Positions 1 to 7,761 of a stretch of DNA of 9,829 nt are shown in pieces. The stretch covers positions 1-9,829 of the forward strand of contig JACRDZ010000134.1 in NCBI GenBank assembly GCA_016212735.1, read 5' to 3'. Position 1 is the first letter of the stretch. Each line of letters starts with the position of its first letter. Both the position numbers and the translations under genes were made by a program. The DNA is from Candidatus Firestoneibacteriota bacterium. Lineage in GTDB: Bacteria > JACRDZ01. The notes below the pieces were generated by a model. The model searched no databases. It had not been told where the DNA came from and worked only from the letters and a program-made list of their open reading frames with translations.

Positions 1-853
1 ATGTTTTATAATTCTTATTATAAATATCTATTCCTGATGAAGTACCAAATAATACATACATCCCATCTATTGCAATCGCATGAACTGAAATTGTTTTTTC
101 TGTATTTAAAGCCGATATTTTTATAGTGTCTTTTTCTCTCTCTAAAAGATTTATACCTTTTCTGGTTCCAACCCATATATAATTTGTATTAAATTTATCA
201 ATTAAAATTACGTTTACTTCATTATCTGTCAACCCGTCATTTTTAGTTAAATTAACCCAATTTTTATTTTTGCGGCTATGTTTTAATAATCCATTTTGTG
301 TTGCAAACCAGATATTATCGTTATCTATAGTATCTATCAATATATCTTTTACCTTAAAATCCTCCAGATAAACCTGTGTTGAATCAACTTCTTTTTCTTT
401 ATTATGAGTAGAATCGAATTGTTTGAGCTGTGTAGAATCTGTATGTTTAAGCTGGGATGTATCTTCATTTAATTGTAAGGTAGTATCTATTTTTTTTTGT
501 TCATTCCCTGTTTTTATTATCTCTATTTTTCCAGAACTGCGATTGTATTTTTGTATCCCATTATCAGTACCTAACCATATTATATCTTTTTCATAAATAT
601 CATTTTTAATTATATTAACGCATAACACATTATTTTTTGGATAAATCCATTTATTTTCTTTACGATTATATTGGATTATACCAGCTTTAGTTCCAAACCA
701 TATAAGAGAACTGTCCGCTTCGTCTAATAATATTGAATTAAACTTATTACCTGTAAAATTAATTTCTTTTGCTTCTTGAGTCCAAAGATTTCCTGCGCAG
801 ATAATAAATATAAAAAGTATTATTAAAAAAAATGTTGATTTTATGTGGGACAC
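1..853 (-). CDS. Exported beta-propeller protein (two-component regulator propeller repeats), 3' end outside the window
   Basis: The open frame runs without a stop from a GTG at 853 to the left edge, giving 284 residues. The GTG is chosen because TGAGGA lies 9 bases upstream; the ATG further upstream meets a stop after three codons. Residues 1-25 look like a signal peptide: a Lys, then a hydrophobic stretch with FFLIILFIFII. After it come five propeller motifs of the form (I/Y)W-x-G/A-T-x-x-G at about residues 51-64 (IWFGTKAGI), 92-105 (IWLGTDNGI), 181-194 (IWFATQNGL), 226-240 (IWVGTRKGI) and 266-281 (LFGTSSGI). These match Reg_prop repeats of the kind found in periplasmic sensor domains of hybrid histidine kinases and in secreted propeller proteins. 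A Ser/Thr/Asp-rich tract at residues 123-164 interrupts one blade. Whether a kinase or other output domain follows cannot be seen. It is transcribed divergently from the formate dehydrogenase operon, with its own promoter. Family assignment is fairly sure; function is unknown. Confidence 0.8.
   Translation of the reverse strand, partial: MSHIKSTFFLIILFIFIICAGNLWTQEAKEINFTGNKFNSILLDEADSSLIWFGTKAGIIQYNRKENKWIYPKNNVLCVNIIKNDIYEKDIIWLGTDNGIQKYNRSSGKIEIIKTGNEQKKIDTTLQLNEDTSQLKHTDSTQLKQFDSTHNKEKEVDSTQVYLEDFKVKDILIDTIDNDNIWFATQNGLLKHSRKNKNWVNLTKNDGLTDNEVNVILIDKFNTNYIWVGTRKGINLLEREKDTIKISALNTEKTISVHAIAIDGMYVLFGTSSGIDIYNKNYKT
362..487 (-). repeat. Degenerate 8-residue tandem repeat (D-S/T-T/S-x-x-L-x-x) inside the propeller gene
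   Basis: Residues 123-164 of the propeller protein read as five consecutive units: DTTLQLNE, DTSQLKHT, DSTQLKQF, DSTHNKEKEV and DSTQVYLE. All start with Asp-Ser/Thr and are 8 residues long (24 bp) except one of 10. The tract is 42 residues long. It explains why the second and third propeller motifs are 89 residues apart while the other motifs are 41-45 apart. The likely reading is a hydrophilic loop expanded by slippage or duplication within one blade. Confidence 0.6.
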
Positions 854-913
854 GGGCTTATATCCTCATAAAAAAATTATTAGTTAAATAAAAAATAAAA
901 ACTTTGATTAATT

Positions 914-942
914 ATTTTATTATACATAGGGAATTTTGTCAA
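914..942 (-). promoter_or_regulatory. Sigma-70-type promoter for the propeller gene
   Basis: On the minus strand a perfect TTGACA (942-937) is followed by 17 bp and TAAAAT (919-914). Transcription would start near 907, leaving a leader of about 54 nt before the GTG at 853. The call rests on consensus match and spacing only. Confidence 0.55.
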
Positions 943-981
943 GGAGAAAATATTATGTGCAGAAGTTTCTCAAGAAAGAAA

Positions 982-1150
982 TTAACCACAGAGAACACGG
1001 AGTATTTTTTATTTTATTTTTATTTATTACTCTCTAGTTCTCAAATAAAAATAAGAAAGATCATGAAATACAAAGCTTTTATAAATAAAAATTAATTTGA
1101 GGACACAGAGTTTTAAATTATAAATATATCTCAGTATACTCTGTGGTTCA
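982..1150. repeat. ACCACAGAG-type intergenic repeat element with inverted ends
   Basis: The left end reads TTAACCACAGAGAACACGG (from 982) and the right end reads TACTCTGTGGTTCA (1137-1150), whose reverse complement is TGAACCACAGAGTA, so the ends are inverted copies. An internal direct copy, GAGGACACAGAGT (1099-1111), repeats GAGAACACGGAGT (991-1003) with two mismatches. The middle is very AT-rich. I know this ACCACAGAG/GACACAGAG motif from memory as a common dispersed non-coding repeat in environmental bacterial genomes; its origin is not settled. The rest of the 854-1300 gap holds the two divergent promoters and nothing else I can identify. Confidence 0.65.
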
Positions 1151-1192
1151 TTTTTTCGATTTTGGGGAATTTCTGTTGCTGGTAATTAATCC

Positions 1193-1221
1193 TTGACAAG
1201 AAAAATATGTTATGGTATAAA
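1193..1221 (+). promoter_or_regulatory. Sigma-70-type promoter for the formate dehydrogenase operon
   Basis: TTGACA (1193-1198), a 17-bp spacer and TATAAA (1216-1221) form a near-consensus promoter. A start near 1228 would leave about 73 nt of untranslated leader before the TTG at 1301. I see no convincing regulator-binding palindrome or riboswitch fold in the leader. Confidence 0.7.
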
Positions 1222-1300
1222 AAAACAACTTTTCCCTGATAACTATAAATAACTGTGAAATACTTATAAGATTAAAGATTATTTAAGAAAGGAGATAAAA

Positions 1301-1795
1301 TTGTTAGCAAAACTTGAAAAACTAATAAGTGATTTTAAAGGAGAAGAAGGTGCGCTTATTCCTATATTACAACGTATACAAAAGGAATATGGACATGTCT
1401 CCCATCAGGCAGTAAAAATTGTCAGTAAAATTATGGGATATAGTGAAAGTCATATTTATGGAGTACTAACTTTTTATTCTCAATTTTATCTTCATCCACG
1501 CGGTAAACATATAATTAAAGCCTGCTGTGGAACTGCCTGCCATGTGAAAGGATCCCAGAATATTTGTGATAAAATTGAAAATACTCTGGAAATTAAAGAG
1601 GGTGAAACATCCCTTGATCATTTGTTTACTTTTGAGAAAATAGCCTGTATGGGATCTTGCGGACTTGCTCCTCTTGTAATGATAGGGCAAGAAATTATTG
1701 GAAATACATCAGCTTTTCAGATTGAGAAAAAACTGCAGCATCTTAAAAAAGAAGAAGAAATTATTAAACAACAATGTAATAAATGTGAATCGTAA
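1301..1795 (+). CDS. nuoE: NuoE/HydC-like [2Fe-2S] diaphorase subunit of the formate dehydrogenase complex
   Basis: This 164-residue protein is the small thioredoxin-fold [2Fe-2S] subunit that partners a NuoF-type flavoprotein and shuttles electrons to or from NAD(P)H. An N-terminal helical region (residues 1-65, with the family-typical GVLTFYSQF) precedes the cluster domain. The ligand pattern is C75-x4-C80 (in KACCGTACHVKG) and C116-x3-C120 (in ACMGSCGLAP), all four Cys present; C76 next to C75 is an extra Cys. The length is normal for the family, with a short charged tail ending in a further C-x2-C pair. The start is a TTG with AGAAAGGAG ending 6 bases upstream. Only 22 bp separate it from the NuoF-like gene, so the two should be co-translated. 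It could be called hndA, hydC or fdsG in other naming schemes; it is not a complex I subunit here because no membrane Nuo genes are present. Confidence 0.93.
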   Translation: MLAKLEKLISDFKGEEGALIPILQRIQKEYGHVSHQAVKIVSKIMGYSESHIYGVLTFYSQFYLHPRGKHIIKACCGTACHVKGSQNICDKIENTLEIKEGETSLDHLFTFEKIACMGSCGLAPLVMIGQEIIGNTSAFQIEKKLQHLKKEEEIIKQQCNKCES

Positions 1796-1817
1796 ATTCA
1801 AGATACAAAGGAGAATT

Positions 1818-3638
1818 ATGGCAAAAAATACAGATAAAATAAAAATTTTTATTGGGATGGGGACCTGCGGTATTGCAGCAGGAGCAAATTCTGTTTTAGC
1901 AGCCATACATACAGAAATCCACGAAAGAAAGATAAAAGCAGATATTATTAAAACTGGATGTATAGGGATGTGTTTTTCCGAAGTACTTGTTGATATTGTT
2001 ATGCCAGGCAAAACACGAGTAACATATGGAAATGTTAAAGCAGAAGATATCCCTCTAATTTTTGACAGCCACATAAAAATTGAAGATATTTATAAAATAA
2101 AGGCTATTGCTCAGATAAAATTAGATGAAACACATGAGCCTTATCAAGGATTACCTTTTTATGAAGATTTACCTTACTTCAGCAAGCAAAAAAGAATTGT
2201 ATTACGCAGATGCGGTTTTATAGATCCAACAAATATTGTAGAATATATAGATGCCGATGGATATAAAGCTGCGCTAAAAGCTTTAAAAGAAATGACTCCC
2301 CAAGAAATAATTGAATCTGTTAAACACTCCGGTCTTCGCGGTCGTGGAGGAGGAGGATTCCCTACTGGAATTAAATGGCAGTTATGCCGACAATCGGATG
2401 GAGAACAAAAATATATAATATGTAATGCGGATGAAGGCGATCCTGGAGCTTTCATGGACAGAAGTGTTCTTGAAGGTGACCCTCATGCTGTTATTGAAGG
2501 AATGATTATTGCAGGGTATGCAATTGGAGCTACAAAAGGGTATATTTACTGCCGTGCTGAATATCCGCAGGCTTTAACCAGGTTAAATGAAGCAATACCT
2601 GAAGCACGTAAAAAAGGATTCCTGGGGACAAATATTTTTGGTACAACTTTTTCCTTTGACATAGCAATTAAAATGGGCGCCGGTTCTTTTGTATGCGGTG
2701 AAGAAACAGCTTTAATGGCTTCAATTGAAGGTAATCGCGGTATGCCAAGACCACGTCCTCCATTTCCTGTTGTTAGCGGGTTGTGGAAATCACCAACAAG
2801 CATTAATAACGTAGAAACATTTGCATGTGTTCCTGCTATTATTTTACACGGATCTGATTTTTTTTCTTCCATTGGCACTCTAAAAAGTAAAGGGACAAAA
2901 GTTTTTTCTCTTACTGGCAAAATAAAAAGAACAGGGCTAATTGAAGTTCCTATGGGTATTTCTCTGCGCGAGATTATATTTGATATTGGCGGAGGAATTG
3001 TTAATGATAAAGAGTTTAAAGCTGTTCAAATGGGCGGACCTTCAGGCGGATGTTTGCCAAAAGATCTTTTGGATACACCTATTGATTACGATTCTCTTAT
3101 ACAGGCTGGAGCAATTATGGGTTCTGGCGGAATTGTAGTTATGGATGAAGATAATTGTATGGTTGAAATGGCAAAATATTTTCTGGATTTCACACAAAAT
3201 GAATCATGCGGTAAATGTGTACCTTGCCGCATTGGTATAAAACGCATGCTGGAAATACTGGAACGTATTTCAGAAGGTAAAGCTCATTTTGAAGATATTA
3301 AGCTTCTTGAAGATTTAGGGCATGATATAAAAGAAGCTTCTCTTTGCGGATTAGGACAAACTGCCCCAAATCCGGCATTAAGTACAATCAGATATTTCCT
3401 TGATGAATATAAAGGACATATTGAAAATAAAAAATGCAATTCTAATACATGCAAAGAATTAATAAACCTGAAAGTCATGAAAGAATTATGCAAAAAATGC
3501 AATTTATGCACAAAACTATGCCCTGCCGGAGCGATTGAAGGGGGGAAAGAAGTCCCTGCTTTCATATATAATACAAAATGTACAAAATGCAGAGTCTGTA
3601 TAGAAAAATGCCCGACTAAAGCTATTGTATATGTATAA
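1818..3638 (+). CDS. nuoF: NuoF/HydB-like FMN- and NAD(P)H-binding flavoprotein subunit with extra Fe-S domains
   Basis: This 606-residue protein should hold FMN and exchange electrons with NAD(P)H. In order it shows: a thioredoxin-like ferredoxin domain (about 5-85, Cys 17, 48, 52); the NuoF core with the glycine-rich loop GLRGRGGGGFPTG (172-184), NADEGDPGAFMDR (203-215) and GAGSFVCGEETAL (287-299); an SLBB region (about 360-440); the 4Fe-4S site ESCGKCVPC plus C510 (C464, C467, C470, C510); a C540-x4-C545 pair; and a C-terminal two-cluster ferredoxin (C558-C568 and C588-C598). These added domains are what separates HydB/HndC of bifurcating or NADP-reducing hydrogenases from plain NuoF. The start at 1818 has AAAGGAG just upstream; the frame is open 40 codons further up, but that part overlaps nuoE and is Lys/Asn-rich, so it is not used. 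NAD versus NADP preference cannot be read off. Confidence 0.94.
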   Translation: MAKNTDKIKIFIGMGTCGIAAGANSVLAAIHTEIHERKIKADIIKTGCIGMCFSEVLVDIVMPGKTRVTYGNVKAEDIPLIFDSHIKIEDIYKIKAIAQIKLDETHEPYQGLPFYEDLPYFSKQKRIVLRRCGFIDPTNIVEYIDADGYKAALKALKEMTPQEIIESVKHSGLRGRGGGGFPTGIKWQLCRQSDGEQKYIICNADEGDPGAFMDRSVLEGDPHAVIEGMIIAGYAIGATKGYIYCRAEYPQALTRLNEAIPEARKKGFLGTNIFGTTFSFDIAIKMGAGSFVCGEETALMASIEGNRGMPRPRPPFPVVSGLWKSPTSINNVETFACVPAIILHGSDFFSSIGTLKSKGTKVFSLTGKIKRTGLIEVPMGISLREIIFDIGGGIVNDKEFKAVQMGGPSGGCLPKDLLDTPIDYDSLIQAGAIMGSGGIVVMDEDNCMVEMAKYFLDFTQNESCGKCVPCRIGIKRMLEILERISEGKAHFEDIKLLEDLGHDIKEASLCGLGQTAPNPALSTIRYFLDEYKGHIENKKCNSNTCKELINLKVMKELCKKCNLCTKLCPAGAIEGGKEVPAFIYNTKCTKCRVCIEKCPTKAIVYV

Positions 3639-3650
3639 AAGGAGAATTTT

Positions 3651-6356
3651 ATGACTGAATCAAATAAAATTAAAATAAAGATTGATGGTATAGAAATAAG
3701 TACACATGATAATAAGACCATTCTAGAAGTTGCCAGAGAAAACGGGATACATATTCCTCATCTTTGCTATGACCACAGACTGGAACCATATGGAGCATGC
3801 AGACTTTGTCTTGTGGAAGTTAAAGATTCAAAAAGACTTCTGCCTGCTTGTATAACTCATACTCAAGACAAAATGGAAATAACAACAGAAAACAAACGAC
3901 TGCATCATATACGTAAAACTATACTTGAGCTTTTATTATCAGACCATCCAAATGATTGTATGACATGCGATAAAGACGGGGCATGTAAACTACAGAAATA
4001 CGCTTATGAATTCGGAATTAAAAAACCGAGATTTACAGGAGCAAAACATAAACTACCTGCCCTGCATGATCATAATATGCTTATTGACAGAGATTATGAA
4101 AAATGTATTTTATGCGGACGATGTGCAAGAATTTGCAAAAATGTTGTACATGCAGAAGCAATTGATTACGTCGGACGAGGCTTTAATACAATTATCTCAA
4201 CACCTTATGGACAATCGCTTTTAGATACAACATGTGAATTATGCGGACAATGTATTTCAACCTGCCCAACCGGCGCTCTTACAGAAAAAATGGCAAAAGG
4301 GAAAGGTAAAAACTTTGAATTTAAAAAAGTCCGTTCAACGTGTACATATTGCGGAGTCGGATGTTCTCTGGTTCTTAATGTAAAAAACGACCATGTTGTA
4401 AAAATAACAGCAGAGCTTGATGCACTGCCAAATCATGGGAACTTATGTGTAAAAGGAAGATTTGGATATGATTTCATACATCATCCTGACAGACTGAAAA
4501 CTCCTTTAATCCGGAAAAATGGAGGATTAGAGGAAGCAACATGGGAAGAAGCATATAAATTAATTGCTGCGCGTCTTTTTGAAATAAAAGATAAATATGG
4601 AAGTGATAGTTTAGGATTTATCAGCTCATCAAGATGTTCAAATGAAGAAAACTATCTTGTACAAAAACTTTCAAGAGCTGTATTTGGTACAAATAACGTT
4701 GACCAATGTGCGCGAACCTGCCATGCTCCAACTGTTGCAGGACTTGCGCTTTCTTTTGGCAGCGGAGCAATGACAAATTCAATTGAAGAAATAGAGCATT
4801 GCGACACTCTTTTTATTATAGGAGCAAACCCAACAGAAGCACATCCTATAATAGGATATCAAATGAAAAAAGCTGCTTTACGCGGCGCAACAATTATTGT
4901 TTGTGATCCTCGCAAAATATGGATGACCAAACTTGCAAAACTTAGTATTCATCATAGACCTGGGACAGACATTCCTCTTCTGAACGGAATAATGAATGTT
5001 ATCATTTCCGAAGGATTGGAAAACAAAACATTTATTGAAGAAAGAACAGAAGATTATGAAGAACTTAAAAAAACTGTAATGAAGTATACTCCGGAAATAG
5101 CAGCAGAAATCTGCGAAATTTCACCTGATGATATAAGGGAAGCAGCACAACTTTATGCAAAAGGTAAAAATGCAGGAATATTCTATACTCTTGGCATTAC
5201 AGAACATACATGCGGTACTGATAATGTAAGATCCTGTGCCAATCTTGCTATGCTTTGCGGAAATCTCGGGAAAGAAAGCTCTGGAGTTAATCCTATGCGC
5301 GGACAAAATAATGTTCAGGGTTCATGTGACATGGGTGCGTTGCCAAATGTTTATCCTGGATATCAAAAAGTTGATGACCTGACTGTAAGAGCAAAATTCG
5401 AAAAAGCATATGGAGTTTCTCTTCCTGATAAAGCAGGTTATACAATTACTGAAATGCTTCAAAAAGCAAATGAAGATAAAATAAAAGGTTTATATATAAT
5501 GGCAGAAGATATAATGATGAGCGAGCCGAATATGGGTCATACAAAAGCTGCTATAGATAAATTGGAATTCCTTGTTGTTCAGGATATATTTCTGTGTGAA
5601 ACAGCAAAATATGCAGATGTTGTTTTACCTGGAACTACTTTTGCTGAAAAAGATGGAACTTTTACTAATACTGAACGGCGGGTACAGCGTATTCGTGAGG
5701 CAATTAACCCGATTGGGAATTGCAAACCAGACTGGCAGATTGTTGTTGATATAATGAATTATTGCGGTTATAAACAGAGCTTTTCATCACCGGCAAAAAT
5801 CTGGGATGAGATGGCATCATTAACCCCTAATTTTGCGGGTATTAATTATCATAGAATAGAAAAAACCGGTATTCAATGGCCATGTCCGGAATGCAGTCAT
5901 CCTGGTACTAAATTCCTGCATAAAGGTAAATTTACACGCGGCAAGGGAAAATTCTTTGCTCTTGAACATAGACCGCCTGCTGAAAACCCTGATAAAGACT
6001 ATCCTTTTATTCTAAGTACAGGCCGTATATTGTACCATTACAACGTAGGTACAATGACAAGACGTTCAACAGGTTTACACCAGAAATCCCCTGAAAATTT
6101 TGTTGAGATAAGCCCTATAGATGCAGAACTGTTAAAAATCGAGGATGGACAACAAGTTAAAATAAAGACACGAAGAAACGAAATAGAATGCCGTGCTGTA
6201 GTTACAGATAAAGTAATGAAAGGCAGAATCTGGATGCCTTTTCATTTTGCAGAATCACCAACTAATCTTATCACAATAGATGCTTATGATAATATTACAA
6301 AAACAGGTGAGTATAAAGTCTGTTCAGCACAAATAATCCCTTTGAATAAATTATAA
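3651..6356 (+). CDS. fdhF: Formate dehydrogenase alpha subunit with NuoG/HydA-like ferredoxin relay (Cys-type)
   Basis: This 901-residue protein should catalyse reversible formate oxidation to CO2 at a Mo or W bis-pyranopterin centre in the cytoplasm. Domains in order: [2Fe-2S] ferredoxin (C39, C50, C53, C67); His-Cys cluster (H99, C103, C106, C112); two 4Fe-4S motifs (C152/155/158/162 and C195/198/201/205); the FDH 4Fe-4S site (C231, C234, C238, C266) with the conserved Lys268; the catalytic domain; and the C-terminal pterin-binding domain (about 785-900). The metal ligand is C357 in CARTCHAP, where E. coli FdhH has Sec140, followed by H358; R550 in NPMRGQNNVQG matches FdhH Arg333. No signal peptide or twin-arginine motif is seen, so it is soluble. 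It starts 12 bp after nuoF with AAGGAG in between. The N-terminal relay matches that of NuoG and of [FeFe] hydrogenase HydA, so it should plug into the NuoEF-like pair. No fdhD or pterin-synthesis gene is in the window. Confidence 0.95.
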   Translation: MTESNKIKIKIDGIEISTHDNKTILEVARENGIHIPHLCYDHRLEPYGACRLCLVEVKDSKRLLPACITHTQDKMEITTENKRLHHIRKTILELLLSDHPNDCMTCDKDGACKLQKYAYEFGIKKPRFTGAKHKLPALHDHNMLIDRDYEKCILCGRCARICKNVVHAEAIDYVGRGFNTIISTPYGQSLLDTTCELCGQCISTCPTGALTEKMAKGKGKNFEFKKVRSTCTYCGVGCSLVLNVKNDHVVKITAELDALPNHGNLCVKGRFGYDFIHHPDRLKTPLIRKNGGLEEATWEEAYKLIAARLFEIKDKYGSDSLGFISSSRCSNEENYLVQKLSRAVFGTNNVDQCARTCHAPTVAGLALSFGSGAMTNSIEEIEHCDTLFIIGANPTEAHPIIGYQMKKAALRGATIIVCDPRKIWMTKLAKLSIHHRPGTDIPLLNGIMNVIISEGLENKTFIEERTEDYEELKKTVMKYTPEIAAEICEISPDDIREAAQLYAKGKNAGIFYTLGITEHTCGTDNVRSCANLAMLCGNLGKESSGVNPMRGQNNVQGSCDMGALPNVYPGYQKVDDLTVRAKFEKAYGVSLPDKAGYTITEMLQKANEDKIKGLYIMAEDIMMSEPNMGHTKAAIDKLEFLVVQDIFLCETAKYADVVLPGTTFAEKDGTFTNTERRVQRIREAINPIGNCKPDWQIVVDIMNYCGYKQSFSSPAKIWDEMASLTPNFAGINYHRIEKTGIQWPCPECSHPGTKFLHKGKFTRGKGKFFALEHRPPAENPDKDYPFILSTGRILYHYNVGTMTRRSTGLHQKSPENFVEISPIDAELLKIEDGQQVKIKTRRNEIECRAVVTDKVMKGRIWMPFHFAESPTNLITIDAYDNITKTGEYKVCSAQIIPLNKL

Positions 6357-6358
6357 TT

Positions 6359-6386
6359 TGATGATATTGAGACTCCTTTATCATCA
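6359..6386 (+). terminator. Weak hairpin after the formate dehydrogenase operon
   Basis: TGATGATA (6359-6366) and TATCATCA (6379-6386) form an 8-bp perfect stem with a 12-nt loop, three bases after the fdhF stop. No T-run follows on either strand, so it is not a good intrinsic terminator. It may still mark the 3' end between the convergent fdhF and cas6 genes. The remaining bases to 6467 show only AT-rich sequence. Confidence 0.25.
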
Positions 6387-6467
6387 GATCCAATAAAGAA
6401 AATTACTGGATTCCAATTTATTTTTCCATGTCCTATAGTAATTAAACTATTAAAATACTATTTTTAT

Positions 6468-7463
6468 TCATTTTTTCTCCTCCTTTTTACTTTTGACAAT
6501 ACCTTTAATAATATATTTCCCCATACCAAATGCAGTATAATTTCCAATATGTAAATATTCACCAATTTTAAGTAAAGACATGAATTCATTTATATTTTCA
6601 TCAAATCTAACTTCTCCAATAAATCCGCCCATAGGAATAAACTGTTTTTTTCTATTAGAAAATCGTTTCCAGTCATACCATTTTAAATTTTGTGATACAA
6701 TTTTCACGCTTTCTGCAAGCTTCAACATTTTACAATAATCTATTTCAAGTTCAATGTTAAAATGAAAATACATAATTAAATAGAATCTTCTTAAAAGAGA
6801 CCTTATAAGTATAAAAAATTGAAAATCTTTTTCATCAAACATAATTATTTTTTTATTAAATAAAATCCTTGCGGGTGTAATAAATTGGATTGTTCTATGA
6901 TTTTCTATTTCAGATTTATTTACCAATAGATTATTGTCATAATTTAATTTATAAATTGTATTTTCATTATTTTCAGAATAGATTTGTTGTACCCCATTAT
7001 TCGTAATCTGTCTGACTTCTTTTAATATAAATTCCCCTTTTTGTTTTCCAATCCCAATTTCTCCTAATAATTTAATCGCATTAATAAAGTAGTCTATTAA
7101 TTTTATTGTTTCTCCAAATAGTATAATTTCAAAAGTTAATATATCAGATGAAATAAATTCGGTTTGATTATTAAGCGGAGGAGTTAATACAAATGGATGT
7201 ACGGTATTCCGGTATTTTCTCATAATTTGCGCATCGCATGGTAGCGGAGTTTCGAATATTTTTAAATAAATGCAATTATTTTTTAATAAACAATCGTTAC
7301 AATCTTTTTTCTTTTGCGCACAAACAGTTTTTTTCAGCGATTCACCAAGGCCACCTCGAAAAGATGAACCTTTATATTCAGGTAAATATAATTTATTTAC
7401 AGGGACAATATCAAATAAAAATTTTCCTGCTTTAAATAATTTTATTCCATCATTTAAATTCAT
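6468..7463 (-). CDS. cas6: CRISPR pre-crRNA processing endoribonuclease Cas6 (large, Cys-motif type)
   Basis: This 331-residue protein belongs to the RAMP-fold Cas6 family that cuts CRISPR precursor RNA within the repeats. The N-terminal part has SSFRGGLGESLKK followed by a four-Cys motif, C48-x6-C55-x2-C58-x5-C64, then an IFETP stretch, typical of the longer Cas6 variants (the Pfam PF10040-like group). The C-terminal half has WYDWKRFSNRKKQ, PMGGFIGEVRF and the glycine-rich loop HIGNYTAFGMGKY at the very end, the family hallmark that binds the repeat RNA. It looks full length with no frameshift. The catalytic residue is not obvious; His89 and the basic stretch around it are candidates only. 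The start overlaps the cas2 stop as ATGA, implying translational coupling. No array lies in the window, so any substrate must be elsewhere. This Cas6 type accompanies type III and some type I systems; the subtype cannot be decided here. Confidence 0.88.
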   Translation of the reverse strand: MNLNDGIKLFKAGKFLFDIVPVNKLYLPEYKGSSFRGGLGESLKKTVCAQKKKDCNDCLLKNNCIYLKIFETPLPCDAQIMRKYRNTVHPFVLTPPLNNQTEFISSDILTFEIILFGETIKLIDYFINAIKLLGEIGIGKQKGEFILKEVRQITNNGVQQIYSENNENTIYKLNYDNNLLVNKSEIENHRTIQFITPARILFNKKIIMFDEKDFQFFILIRSLLRRFYLIMYFHFNIELEIDYCKMLKLAESVKIVSQNLKWYDWKRFSNRKKQFIPMGGFIGEVRFDENINEFMSLLKIGEYLHIGNYTAFGMGKYIIKGIVKSKKEEKK

Positions 7464-7732
7464 ATAATAGTTTTTTTAAGGGTTGAAATATCTGTATACC
7501 CGTAACATTCAATATTACAAAAACAATTTTTACATAATTCAAAAATAATAAGACTGTCATTCTTAGGTTGTATTATTTCAATTAACTCCTGCCTCATTTT
7601 TATAAATTTCTTTTTATCGAGATTGCATTTAAACACGCTGTATTGAATACGATCTCCATAATCAAGCAATGTTTTTACCATTTTATTTCTTCGCTTAGTA
7701 TTTGAGATGTCGTAGCAAATAATAAATAGCAT
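7460..7732 (-). CDS. cas2: CRISPR-associated protein Cas2
   Basis: This 90-residue protein is the scaffold of the Cas1-Cas2 spacer integrase. It shows the complete Cas2 pattern: ICYDISNTKRRNKM near the N-terminus with the conserved Asp8, then LLDYGDRIQYSVFKC (residues 23-37), and the C-terminal strand with NDSLIIFELCKNC. Length and ferredoxin-like motif order are normal, so it looks functional. Its usual partner Cas1 is represented in the window only by a remnant 760 bp upstream. The start is an ATG with AAAGG about 9 bases before it. It begins 29 bp after the vapC stop and overlaps cas6 by 4 bp, so it sits in the middle of a vapB-vapC-cas2-cas6 unit. VapD-like Cas2 relatives exist in toxin-antitoxin systems, but the motifs and cas6 linkage favour true Cas2. 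Confidence 0.92.
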   Translation of the reverse strand: MLFIICYDISNTKRRNKMVKTLLDYGDRIQYSVFKCNLDKKKFIKMRQELIEIIQPKNDSLIIFELCKNCFCNIECYGYTDISTLKKTII

Positions 7733-7761
7733 TACTGCTGCCTTTATATTACCTTATTATC

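Noticed and set aside
904..1095. Short plus-strand open frame, with an ATG at 955 preceded by AAGGAG
   Set aside because: It overlaps the propeller promoter and the ACCACAGAG repeat. The KLTTENTE-like translation is the usual artefact of that repeat, and the rest is low-complexity Phe/Leu/Lys. The AAGGAG overlaps the complement of the -35 box.
1698..1817. Upstream 40-codon extension of the NuoF-like gene
   Set aside because: It lies inside nuoE, is Lys/Asn-rich and unlike any NuoF N-terminus, and a strong ribosome binding site precedes the ATG at 1818.
6387..6467. Intrinsic terminator between fdhF and cas6 (ATAGTA and TACTAT arms near 6434-6463)
   Set aside because: The stem is six A-T-rich pairs with a 15-nt loop. 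The T-rich stretch after it on the plus strand is interrupted and fits base composition, so support is too weak.
7238..7467. Overlapping plus-strand frames within cas6
   Set aside because: They are antisense shadows of the well-supported cas6 gene, without ribosome binding sites or recognisable motifs. The same holds for the antisense frames within nuoE, nuoF and fdhF.
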